The position numbers and the translations under genes are program-made. Below the pieces are notes generated by a model. The model had not been told where the DNA came from. It made no database searches and saw only the letters and a program-made list of their open reading frames with translations. This document shows, piece by piece, positions 17,463 through 24,970 of a stretch of 25,814 bases of DNA. Source of the DNA: JBCBJZ01 sp038522635 (lineage in GTDB: Bacteria; Pseudomonadota; Alphaproteobacteria; Rhizobiales; Hyphomicrobiaceae); the NCBI GenBank assembly GCA_038522635.1, contig JBCBJZ010000034.1:1-25814 (forward strand), written 5' to 3'. Within the stretch, counting starts at the first letter, position 1, and each line of letters opens with the position of its first letter.

Positions 17463-17795
17463 TCAACGGAATGGCCGCCGCGCATCCACCGTCAGGTTGC
17501 GGACACCACCGGAAGTCTCAAAAAACACAAGGCGGTAAATAAACCCGCCCCCGGTATCGCACAACGTAATCTTGACCAAAGCGCCCAGATCCCGCGCGGC
17601 CGCCTGCCGACGCACCTCTTTCGCCGACGTCAGCGCTTCCCGTTTCACGATCGGCGCGGCATCGGTCCAATCCGCATAGCAGCGCTCCGCTTTCGCCTGA
17701 GCGACAGGGTTCGCCACGAACAGGAGCACGCCTAAGGCCAACCCGATCCCGAGCATCAGCGCTGCGCGCATCATCTTTGTCATTCTCATCATCAT
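17463..17795 (-). CDS. small exported PepSY/FeuN-like protein
   Basis: A 110-residue protein with a run of methionines, a hydrophobic signal peptide (about 10-33, ending VAQA) and a short mature part of about 75 residues. The mature domain has two cysteines (ERCYADW, ITLCDTGGG) and ends with FIYRLVFFETSGGVRNLTVDARRPF, the strand-turn-strand pattern of PepSY-like domains (Y-x-V, G-x-V, x-VDA). Such small periplasmic proteins are encoded next to PhoPQ/FeuPQ-type systems. In Sinorhizobium FeuN restrains the FeuQ kinase from the periplasm, and by position and size this could be its counterpart (inference). The start is uncertain among several in-frame ATGs (17795, 17792, 17789, 17783); none has a good ribosome site. 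An upstream extension to 17930 would include the 27-base repeats and is rejected. Confidence 0.7.
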   Translation of the reverse strand: MMMRMTKMMRAALMLGIGLALGVLLFVANPVAQAKAERCYADWTDAAPIVKREALTSAKEVRRQAAARDLGALVKITLCDTGGGFIYRLVFFETSGGVRNLTVDARRPFR

Positions 17796-17813
17796 GCGTG
17801 CGACGTTAAGCAA

Positions 17814-17867
17814 CCCGGGCTGAATAGCCCATGAATGGTGCCCGGGCTGATTAGCCCATGAGTGGTG
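17814..17867. repeat. two tandem 27-base repeats, each with a small hairpin
   Basis: The units 17814-17840 and 17841-17867 are directly adjacent and differ at only two positions. Each holds GGGCT and AGCCC around a 4-base loop. They lie just upstream of the small exported-protein gene and downstream of the lysis gene, so they may act in termination of the latter or in control of the former. Confidence 0.75.
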
Positions 17868-17934
17868 ATGGCAGCCCTCGCCTGACAAAAGGCGCGGCAC
17901 GCACGAACCTTCGCACGCCCGCGCCACCACCGCT

Positions 17935-18201
17935 TCACACCATCAGCTTGATCGGCCGACGGTACAACTGCGCGGTCGCCCGCGTGCGCCCGTAGATCGT
18001 CACCAACGTCCCGATCACGCCACCTGCAATCTGCACAAGTTGTACAATCTGCTGACCCAACTGCTGGATGAGCGCCTCGGTGATGTTCAAACCGAACAGC
18101 GGTCCGATCAAGGGCAGCACGGTTGTGACCGCGGTCAACGTCGCGCCCCAAATCGTCATCGATTCGCCCCACCATTTGGTCTGCGGTTTACTCTTGGACA
18201 T
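17935..18201 (-). CDS. possible separate holin-like protein from an internal in-frame start
   Basis: An internal ATG at 18201, in the same frame as the lysis protein, is preceded by CAGGAG (18216-18211) with 9 bases between, the best ribosome site in this region. It would give 88 residues: a short basic/Trp start (MSKSKPQTKWWGES), a hydrophobic helix (about 15-41), an amphipathic Gln-rich stretch (ITEALIQQLGQQIVQLV), a second helix to about 70, and a basic tail (GRTRATAQLYRRPIK). Size, two helices and charged tail fit small holins. This suggests either a nested gene within the fusion, or a holin gene whose upstream neighbour has lost its stop codon. Confidence 0.5.
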   Translation of the reverse strand: MSKSKPQTKWWGESMTIWGATLTAVTTVLPLIGPLFGLNITEALIQQLGQQIVQLVQIAGGVIGTLVTIYGRTRATAQLYRRPIKLMV

Positions 18202-19413
18202 CGTCTGCGTCTCCTGTTTGCGAGAGGAAGAGTGATGAGGCGCGGTGGCCGAACGCCCTGCCGCGCGCTTATCGTTGCCGGTTCCGTTCTGGCCTTTGGC
18301 GGCTTCAGTTTTGGAGGCTTGAGCGTTGCCGGCTTCGCCCTTCGACGCTCGCACCACCGGATGCGCGTCCACTGCCTTCAGCGCGCGCTTCACCGTCTCG
18401 TCCATGCGCCACATCCAGCCTTTGCCGAACCGCCAGAAGTGCTTGAGCGTGCGCAACTTCGCGCGGCGCACATCGCCGTAGCGTTCGATCACGCCGCGTT
18501 GGTCTGCCGCCGCAACCGCCCGCAGCGTGCGCGGACCGATTTCGCCATCAACGTCAACGTTGCCGAGCGCGCGTTGCAGGAACCGCGCAGCCGGCTTAAC
18601 GCCCTGCAGCACGGCGGCGTCGAAATGCATCAGCGCCACCCCCTCAGGCAGTTTCGGGCACGACGCCTTCAGCCAATATTCGCGCCAGTAGATCGCCCGC
18701 ACCGTCGCCATGGAGATCGTGCGCACGCCCTCGCGCAGCGCTTCGAAGGTCTCATCGTTGAGCTTCATCTTCCGGTGCCGCGCCAGATCGTGGATCGTGA
18801 TCCCGTAATTCGTCGGCCCGCCCTTGTCGTAGGGGTCTTCCGTAAAGCCACCTTCCATGCGCAGCAGGTGGACCATCGCGACATCGAAAAACGCGCGATC
18901 GGCCTTGGCATCGCGCCGCTTCGCGCCATCCGGTCGCGCACGTCCCACCCGTGTCGCAACCTGCCCTGAAGCACGCGGCTTCGCCTCCGCCGATGGCCAG
19001 CGGTATCCCAGCACGCGCGAGCGGGCGTACCCGCTCACCTTGACCGCGTTCGACTGGTTCCCACCCAGCAGGTAGACCTTGTCGTCGCTCGCATAGAGGT
19101 AGAACCCCACATGACCGTGCGCGGGATTGCTGCCCCGCGACAGCACACAGATCGCGCCCACCCGCGGGCTCCTCAGCGCGCGTCCCCACTTCAAATAGGA
19201 GCGCGCCATCAGCGAGCCCGACGGCTTCAGCCCCGCGCGTTTCAGACAAGCGCCAACGAAGGCTGCGCACCACGCCCACTCATCGTTATCAACGTAGGCG
19301 TGGCCCGCATCGCGGAAGTACCCGACCACCTTCGGGTTATCGCGGGGCCCACGGATCTCGCGCACGCCCTTTTCGCCCCACGCAATGTCCAGCCACTTTG
19401 GTTGATGGGTCAT
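17935..19413 (-). CDS. multi-domain lysis protein: peptidase-like + GH108 muramidase + holin-like tail
   Basis: A 492-residue phage/GTA-type lysis protein. Residues 1-140 resemble the TIGR02594/CHAP-like cysteine peptidase group, with Cys49 (EWAWCAAFVGACLKRAG) and His101 (AHGHVGFYL). After a linker, residues 177-345 form a GH108 N-acetylmuramidase: catalytic Glu187 in MEGGFTEDPYDKGGPTNYG, then a peptidoglycan-binding part (about 252-345, VDVDGEIGPRTLRAV). A Lys/Ala/Ser-rich spacer (350-404) leads in frame to an 88-residue hydrophobic tail with two candidate membrane segments (about 419-445 and 452-474). Joining endolysin and holin-like parts is unusual. No export signal is seen at the N-terminus, so release would need a holin, possibly the tail itself. 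The start at 19413 has only a weak GGGGGAAAG upstream, right beside a repeat element. It follows the GTA tail genes and probably serves cell lysis for particle release. Confidence 0.85.
   Translation of the reverse strand: MTHQPKWLDIAWGEKGVREIRGPRDNPKVVGYFRDAGHAYVDNDEWAWCAAFVGACLKRAGLKPSGSLMARSYLKWGRALRSPRVGAICVLSRGSNPAHGHVGFYLYASDDKVYLLGGNQSNAVKVSGYARSRVLGYRWPSAEAKPRASGQVATRVGRARPDGAKRRDAKADRAFFDVAMVHLLRMEGGFTEDPYDKGGPTNYGITIHDLARHRKMKLNDETFEALREGVRTISMATVRAIYWREYWLKASCPKLPEGVALMHFDAAVLQGVKPAARFLQRALGNVDVDGEIGPRTLRAVAAADQRGVIERYGDVRRAKLRTLKHFWRFGKGWMWRMDETVKRALKAVDAHPVVRASKGEAGNAQASKTEAAKGQNGTGNDKRAAGRSATAPHHSSSRKQETQTMSKSKPQTKWWGESMTIWGATLTAVTTVLPLIGPLFGLNITEALIQQLGQQIVQLVQIAGGVIGTLVTIYGRTRATAQLYRRPIKLMV
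18211..18216 (-). promoter_or_regulatory. internal ribosome binding site for the holin-like start
   Basis: CAGGAG on the minus strand, 9 bases upstream of the ATG at 18201 and inside the coding frame of the larger lysis protein. It is stronger than the site of the full-length gene. Confidence 0.6.
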
Positions 19414-19431
19414 AGATCTAACGCTTTCCCC

Positions 19432-19536
19432 CTAGAGTTCATCCGCTTCAGGTGGAATCGCCTGACGCGAAAGATGAACGGCAAAACAAAAGCTTAGATG
19501 TCGGTTCTGCTTCAAGTTGAAGCGAACCGGCTCTAA
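19432..19536. repeat. palindromic intergenic repeat element, copy A (complete)
   Basis: A 105-base element with two hairpins and imperfect inverted ends (CTAGAG at the left, CTCTAA at the right; both ends also carry CGCTTCA a few bases in). The first hairpin spans 19437-19479 (outer GTTCATC/GATGAAC, inner TCAGGTG/CGCCTGA), the second 19502-19529. Its first 76 bases match copy B at 25737-25812 with two differences. Layout and size recall the two-palindrome RIME1 elements of rhizobia. It lies 18 bases upstream of the lysis gene start. Confidence 0.85.
19482..19529 (-). terminator. hairpin plus T-rich tract downstream of the gp15 gene
   Basis: On the minus strand, about 100 bases after the gp15 stop, a hairpin with 6- and 7-base arms and one unpaired base (19529-19502) is followed, 10 bases later, by CTTTTGTTTTG. 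This is close to an intrinsic terminator and is part of repeat copy A. It would separate GTA tail transcripts from the lysis gene. Confidence 0.5.
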
Positions 19537-19629
19537 GGCGCGCGCCATCGTGTGCGCCCGGGCTGTCCGCCCAGGCCGGCATCGACGCCTCACCTGTCTG
19601 AAACCTTCGCCTGCCGCGCGCCGCGCCGC

Positions 19630-22600
19630 CTAAAGCGCGAACGCCGCTTCGCCCGGCGCGCCCCGCCCGTAACTTGGCGCCACTTGAAAGACGCGCACTG
19701 TGCCGCTCAGCAGCACAGCCCCATGATCGGCGATCTGCGCATCGCGGGGATAGACGGCCTGCGGTTCAGCGACGTCGAGCGTCCGCAGCAACGCACCGGT
19801 CGCATCGCGCAACTCAACCGCATAGCGCTCCTCGCTCTCCCCCAAGGGAACATCCACCTGGTCCCAACGATCGCCGCCCACACGCGTGCGCCTCACCCAG
19901 CGCACATCAAGATCGCCTCCACCGCTCTGGCTTACCCGCACATGCACCGGCGACAACGGCCGCAGCCCAAGACCTGTGAACGCATGCTGGGCCTGTCGGT
20001 AACTCGCATCACCGATCGCGCGATCGCCCGGCCCGTAACGCCACGTGAACGCCAAGCCGATCTCATCGACCGCCATCTGCACTTGCGCAACCGCTTCATC
20101 GAGCAGCACCACCCGCGCACCTGGCGCCACTTCAGGTGCCATCTCGCCTTCGCTGCCGTGCTGGCCGCGCAGCAACCCGCCCAACCGGTAACGGCGCGGC
20201 GCGATCAACGCAGCCGTTGAGAACTGCAACACCTCCCACACGCCCGGCGCGCTCTCCAGCGCCAGCGCGTTGGCGCCGTCCAGCACCTGCAGGGCGCTCA
20301 GGCTCTCAAGCGTTCCGCCAAACACATCCACTTCAAACGTGTTGGCGCGATCCCAACGGCTGGTCGGCCCCGCCGCAAGCGCCGTCGCCGTCATGCCCAT
20401 CACCGCCGGCGCTTCGACGAGCCCTTGCAACGCGAACCCGGTCTCTTCAGGTGACCGCAAAAACGCTGCCGTCCCCGGCCACGGCGTTCGGTAAGCCGCC
20501 ACCCAACCCGCGTGCGGGCTCTCACCACTCACCCCCAACAGGGGCAGATCCAAGAACACGCCTTCGACCGGCGCCGACACCCGCGCACCCGGCACACGCC
20601 CCTGACGCTGCGGCGCTAGCGTCGCGCCATACACATCCTGGTCGAGGCTGACGGCTTCGATACGCCGCGGTCCCTCGTCGCTCACCTCAAGCACGCGCAT
20701 CAGCCGGCGCTGCTCCTGCACCTCCAGCCAAAACGCATCACCGGGCTCGACCGCCAGCCACCGTGGCGACAGGGTAAACGTTGCCCGCTCACGCGCGCTC
20801 CAACTTTCAAACAGCCAACTTTCCGCCAAGCTTTGCGCCTGCTCGGGCTCCATCACCAACGGCAGATCGGCAAGGGCCACCCGCCCGCTTGCGCCCACCA
20901 GGCGTCGCGCTTCAGCGACTGCGGGTTCGTAGTCCGACCCCGCCCTGACGTAGTTCACCTTCGCCGATGCTGGCAGGGCCGTCTCTTGCGCGCGCACCTG
21001 TGAAACCAAAGCGGCCTCAGGCTGCTCTTCCACCAATTCGTCGGGCCGCAGCGTTGCGAACGGATCGCTCAGCGAGCGGTGCTGAAAGCGGATCTGCGCG
21101 CCACTTTCGATCGCATCGAAAAAGTGCGCCAGCTCCAACGGCTGTATCGCCTCACGCGCGCTCATCACGCGGTCGATCACAAAGCCCGGCACAGTGCCGT
21201 TAAGCGCGCCCGCCTGGTGCGCCTCAAAGCCGTAGTCGTCCAACACCTGCCCGACGCAGTCGCTCAACGGCACCGCCGCCACCCGACCGTTCAGCCAATG
21301 ACCCAGCCGCCAATTGTCCCCATCACCCCAGACCGCGTTGGTGGGAAAGGCCGGGTAGGGCCGCGCATCCCACGCGTAGACATACATGCGATCGAGATCG
21401 ACCATGCGCCCGCCATAAACCGACGACAGCGGATTGGCCGCATCGCCGATCGCGCTGTGTGCCGGATCGAAACCCTGATGGATCGCCTGCAGGTAGCGCC
21501 GCTGCATCAGGTCATCGCGCGTGCCATCGGAAAAGTAGGGCGTGCGCGATTCCGCACTCTTGGGGTCCACGAAAACATTCGGCTGGTTCGCGCCCTTATC
21601 GACCGCTGGACAACCAACTTCCATGAACCAGATCGGCTTGCTCTGCGGCACCCACGCGGTCGTCGTCGCCGCTTCCACCCCACCTGGCCTGTTGCGGTGC
21701 GCGTTCTCCCACCACCCCTTGATGTCTTTGAACCGGAACATCCACGGCGCTGCCCCCGCACCATCTGTGATCGGCGTACGCGTCTGCGCGACGCGATCTT
21801 CCGGCGATGCGTAATACCAATCATGGCCCTCGCCCGCACGCAGGCGGGACGACAGATAGTCAAGGTCATAAGGCGAGCGCCATCCCTCAAGCCAGTCGGC
21901 ATGCGCGCGTCCGTCCCGCCAATCGGCCAGCGGCCAGTAGACATCGATCCCCACAGCATCGATCGACGGCGATGCCCATAATGGGTCGAGATGAAAGTAA
22001 ACATCCCCGCTGCCATCGGCCGGCTGATGCCCGAAATACTCCGACCAATCGGCGGCATACGTGATCTTCGTCTGCGCGCCCAACACCGCCCGCACGTCAT
22101 CGGCAAGCTGCATCAAAGCGGTCACGAACGGGTACGCGCCTGGCCCTGCACGCACCTGCGACAGCCCGCGCAATTCTGAACCAAGCGCGAACGCATCCAC
22201 GCCGCCTGCCGCCTTGCATAGGTGCGCATAGTGCAGCACCATCCGCCGCAACGACCACTCCTGCGGCCCGGCATAGAGCACCGTCTCACCGACGATTGAA
22301 AAGTCAGAAACCTGCGCAACGCCAACGAAGGCCGCAACCTCATTCGCCGCTGCCGCCGTCTGATCGACGCTTCCTGCCAACCCCGGTGCTGTCGACAACG
22401 TGATCCGCCCACGCCACGGATAGGCCGCCTGGCTCGCCGCCCCATAGGGATCGGGCAGCACGTTATCCGCCGGCACATCCATCAGGATAAACGGCATGAA
22501 CGTGACCGCGATACCACGCGCGGCCATGTCCTTGATCGCAGCCACAACGGTCTGATCGGACGGCGTCCCGCCATAGGCTGCCCGCCCATCGGCCGTCCGG

Positions 22601-23610
22601 CTCACCAACCGCGCCTGCCCCCGCGCCAACCCTGCAACGCCCCATGTCAGCGGCTGCGTCGCCTTTGCATCAAGCTCCACGCCAGGCCGCAACCGGCACT
22701 GCCCTGCCCGCAAATCATCACCGAACCAACTCACCGTCAGCGACGCGGTCTTCGCGCGTGGCAGCGCCTCCTCCAACTGATCGAGCGCCACCGTCCAATC
22801 CGTGCCCGCCCCCAGCGTGTGCACGTTCTGCGCTTCGTAGGCGCCACCGCCCACCGCGTGCGCCACTTCATCTGGCCCGTAGACGAACTCACCGGACCCG
22901 GGAATGATCACCACCGCGCGAACCAGCTCGTGGAAGCGATCCACCCCGCGGTGCACTTCAAAAGCGAGCTGCGGCACCCGGTTGCCGAACGCTTCAAGCG
23001 CAAACCGCTCAAACACCACATAGGCGGTCCCGCGGTAGGCGGGCGCGCCAAACGCTCCACCCATTTTGGCTTCGATCAGCGGGTCCACCGCCTGATCCTG
23101 CGTGCCCCGGTGCACACGATAGGTGAGCGTGCTCAGATCAAGCTCTTGCCCGTCGGCCCACACCCGCCCGATCGACGAAATCTCGCCTTCACAAAGCGCC
23201 ACCGCGAAGTTCGCGTAGTACCGGTACGTGATCTGCGTCGCCCCGCCCGCGCGCGATCCCCCACCACCCTTGCCGCCGCCACCACCATCCTGGCGGGTCT
23301 TGATCACCTCTTCTTCAAAGTTCGTCGCCCAGATGATTTGCCCGCCCAACCGCGCGCGCCCGTAGAGCCGCGCCATCGCCGCGCCTTCTGTCGATGCCGT
23401 GACCGCCAGGTCCGCAAGCCTCGGCCCCTCAAAGGTTCGCGTCTGACCCGATCCGCCAAACAGCGCCTGATCCACATAGGACCCAGCTAACGCCCCAATT
23501 TGCGAACCGATCGTGGCGCCGCTGATCGTCGCGCCCAACACCGAAACACCCGCGGGGAGTGCTGCACTGCCCAGTGCTGCACCCGCCGCCGTCAAAGCGA
23601 GCGTTGCCAT
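19630..23610 (-). CDS. GTA gp15-like baseplate/host-contact protein with TIM-barrel domain
   Basis: This is a 1326-residue homologue of RcGTA gp15 (Rcc01698), the large tail-tip protein. It has a Gly/Ala-rich hydrophobic N-terminus (about 1-50) and a Gly-rich linker (109-124). The GTA TIM-barrel domain (about 330-770) has conserved acidic sites in FALGSELRGL and IWFMEVGCPAVDKG and the strand DAVGIDVYWPLADW. A phage tail domain (about 830-990, SLAESWLFESWSARE) and a beta-rich C-terminal part follow. By homology it forms the baseplate spike and contacts or enters the recipient envelope; the barrel resembles glycoside hydrolases. The ATG at 23610 shares one base with the gp14 stop (TGATG); a TTG one codon earlier is the alternative. 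It is the last gene of the tail block. Confidence 0.95.
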   Translation of the reverse strand: MATLALTAAGAALGSAALPAGVSVLGATISGATIGSQIGALAGSYVDQALFGGSGQTRTFEGPRLADLAVTASTEGAAMARLYGRARLGGQIIWATNFEEEVIKTRQDGGGGGKGGGGSRAGGATQITYRYYANFAVALCEGEISSIGRVWADGQELDLSTLTYRVHRGTQDQAVDPLIEAKMGGAFGAPAYRGTAYVVFERFALEAFGNRVPQLAFEVHRGVDRFHELVRAVVIIPGSGEFVYGPDEVAHAVGGGAYEAQNVHTLGAGTDWTVALDQLEEALPRAKTASLTVSWFGDDLRAGQCRLRPGVELDAKATQPLTWGVAGLARGQARLVSRTADGRAAYGGTPSDQTVVAAIKDMAARGIAVTFMPFILMDVPADNVLPDPYGAASQAAYPWRGRITLSTAPGLAGSVDQTAAAANEVAAFVGVAQVSDFSIVGETVLYAGPQEWSLRRMVLHYAHLCKAAGGVDAFALGSELRGLSQVRAGPGAYPFVTALMQLADDVRAVLGAQTKITYAADWSEYFGHQPADGSGDVYFHLDPLWASPSIDAVGIDVYWPLADWRDGRAHADWLEGWRSPYDLDYLSSRLRAGEGHDWYYASPEDRVAQTRTPITDGAGAAPWMFRFKDIKGWWENAHRNRPGGVEAATTTAWVPQSKPIWFMEVGCPAVDKGANQPNVFVDPKSAESRTPYFSDGTRDDLMQRRYLQAIHQGFDPAHSAIGDAANPLSSVYGGRMVDLDRMYVYAWDARPYPAFPTNAVWGDGDNWRLGHWLNGRVAAVPLSDCVGQVLDDYGFEAHQAGALNGTVPGFVIDRVMSAREAIQPLELAHFFDAIESGAQIRFQHRSLSDPFATLRPDELVEEQPEAALVSQVRAQETALPASAKVNYVRAGSDYEPAVAEARRLVGASGRVALADLPLVMEPEQAQSLAESWLFESWSARERATFTLSPRWLAVEPGDAFWLEVQEQRRLMRVLEVSDEGPRRIEAVSLDQDVYGATLAPQRQGRVPGARVSAPVEGVFLDLPLLGVSGESPHAGWVAAYRTPWPGTAAFLRSPEETGFALQGLVEAPAVMGMTATALAAGPTSRWDRANTFEVDVFGGTLESLSALQVLDGANALALESAPGVWEVLQFSTAALIAPRRYRLGGLLRGQHGSEGEMAPEVAPGARVVLLDEAVAQVQMAVDEIGLAFTWRYGPGDRAIGDASYRQAQHAFTGLGLRPLSPVHVRVSQSGGGDLDVRWVRRTRVGGDRWDQVDVPLGESEERYAVELRDATGALLRTLDVAEPQAVYPRDAQIADHGAVLLSGTVRVFQVAPSYGRGAPGEAAFAL

Positions 23611-24083
23611 CAATCAAGGGTCCCTGGAAACTGAAACACACCGGCCAGCCGTCGCCGCCACCACGGCATCAACGTCACGGTGCAAACACCAACGCCCTCC
23701 AGGGCGTGAACGAAACGATGCGGCTCCGTCATGATGCCAAGATGCTTTGCCGGCGCATCAGGCCGCCAGCGGAAGGCCACCACATCGCCCGGCAAAGGCA
23801 TGCTTCGCGACACGCTCTGCAAGTGCACCGCCGCCGCCTTCAGCAGCGTCTCTTTACCCAAAGCTTCCGCCCAATCACGCGTGTAGGGCGGCGGCTTCGC
23901 AGCTTCGCGTCCGTAAAGATCGCGGTAGACGCCACGCACCAACCCCAAGCAGTCCGTGCCCGCCCCCCGCCGGCTCGCCTGATGATGATAAGGCGTGCCG
24001 AGCCAGGCGTTGGCGCACGCCACGACTTGCGCGCGGTCATGCCTCACGAGCGCATGCAACCCGAACCCAGCCTGCCCGCTCAT
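23610..24083 (-). CDS. GTA gp14-like NlpC/P60 cysteine peptidase
   Basis: A 157-residue NlpC/P60 peptidase, homologous to RcGTA gp14 (Rcc01697), which sits in the tail tip and cuts peptidoglycan peptides. The catalytic Cys45 is in GAGTDCLGLVRG, and His114 is in AKHLGIM with His126 (FVHAL) as the third candidate. The Trp-Leu-Gly-Thr-Pro-Tyr motif (AWLGTPYHHQ) just before is family-typical, as is LPGDVVAFRW. No signal peptide is present, as expected for a particle protein. Start and stop overlap its neighbours (ATGA with gp13, TGATG with gp15), so translation is coupled. Confidence 0.95.
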   Translation of the reverse strand: MSGQAGFGLHALVRHDRAQVVACANAWLGTPYHHQASRRGAGTDCLGLVRGVYRDLYGREAAKPPPYTRDWAEALGKETLLKAAAVHLQSVSRSMPLPGDVVAFRWRPDAPAKHLGIMTEPHRFVHALEGVGVCTVTLMPWWRRRLAGVFQFPGTLD

Positions 24084-24970
24084 TGGATCACCTCGCCATC
24101 GTTCGCGTCATCACCGGACGCGGCCCGGCGCGCGAGATAGTCGTTGCCTGGGATGTGCGGGAAGCCGCGGAAGTTGATCGCGTTCGAAAAGCGATCGCGA
24201 CAGGTCGTGAAGGCCTTGTCGCAACCAGCCGACACCGCGAAGCCGTCACCGACAGCGATCTCGTAGGTCATCGTCTGCCAAAGGGCTAACGTCGCGGTGC
24301 CGTTCGCTAACATATGGCTCTTCACTTCGATGCTGAGCCCTGCGTTGGCCCCTTGCGTCCACGTCAACAGACCACGCTGGAACCACCCTTCCGCAAACGC
24401 GGCCAGCCCGCTCGCTGACACCCGTCGTTGTGACGCCACTTCGGTCACGACGCCGACGCCACGAAAGGCCGCTTGCGCCACATCCACCCCGCAGCGCGCA
24501 TCGCCCAGATCCGCATCGCAGCTGTATTGAAACACGCGACCCCGCGGTTGCTGCAGGTAATGCGCAAGCCCACGCACTTCTGCCGTGAAGGCACCGCCCG
24601 CGCGCGTCACCTCTCCCAACGAGCCGGACCGCATCAACGCGCGCTGGCTCACGTCAGCCCAATTGACGCGAAAGAGCTCGAGCTTGGCGTCATCGAATAG
24701 GCCTGCGCTCAAAGCGTCCTCCCGCAGCGCCTGCGAAGAAAGCGCCCCCGTCACTTCCAGGTTGTCGACGCTCAGGCCGACCGTCTCATCGATCGCAGAC
24801 GCCGAAAATCCGCTAACCGCTTCAAACGTCGTGCCCTCGAAATGCAGCGCGCGATCATGGTCGGTGAAGCCCATCGTCACGCCATCGCGGCGCGTCAGAC
24901 GCCAACACCAACTGAGCGTAGTCACACCGCTTTGCAGGTGCGCCGCCAACGGCGCGCTCAACGTCTTCAT
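24080..24970 (-). CDS. GTA gp13-like hub protein (DUF2163)
   Basis: A 296-residue DUF2163 protein, homologous to RcGTA gp13 (Rcc01696), the hub at the tail tip. Typical pieces are the opening WCWRLTRRDGVTMGFTDHDR, then GFSASAIDETVGLSVDNLEV, and the C-terminal FRGFPHIPGND. Four cysteines stand in two pairs, Cys151/Cys160 (SCDADLGDARCGVD) and Cys250/Cys257 (GCDKAFTTCRDRF). This pattern fits metal or iron-sulfur binding as in lambda tail protein L and, from memory, the GTA hub. It is joined to gp12 and gp14 by 4-base ATGA overlaps. Confidence 0.95.
   Translation of the reverse strand: MKTLSAPLAAHLQSGVTTLSWCWRLTRRDGVTMGFTDHDRALHFEGTTFEAVSGFSASAIDETVGLSVDNLEVTGALSSQALREDALSAGLFDDAKLELFRVNWADVSQRALMRSGSLGEVTRAGGAFTAEVRGLAHYLQQPRGRVFQYSCDADLGDARCGVDVAQAAFRGVGVVTEVASQRRVSASGLAAFAEGWFQRGLLTWTQGANAGLSIEVKSHMLANGTATLALWQTMTYEIAVGDGFAVSAGCDKAFTTCRDRFSNAINFRGFPHIPGNDYLARRAASGDDANDGEVIQ

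Noticed and set aside
17814..17867. Start of a CRISPR array
   Set aside because: Only two units, directly adjacent with no spacer, and no cas gene in the window.
18040..18969. 309-residue plus-strand frame opposite the lysis gene
   Set aside because: Shadow of the lysis gene; no ribosome site or domain.
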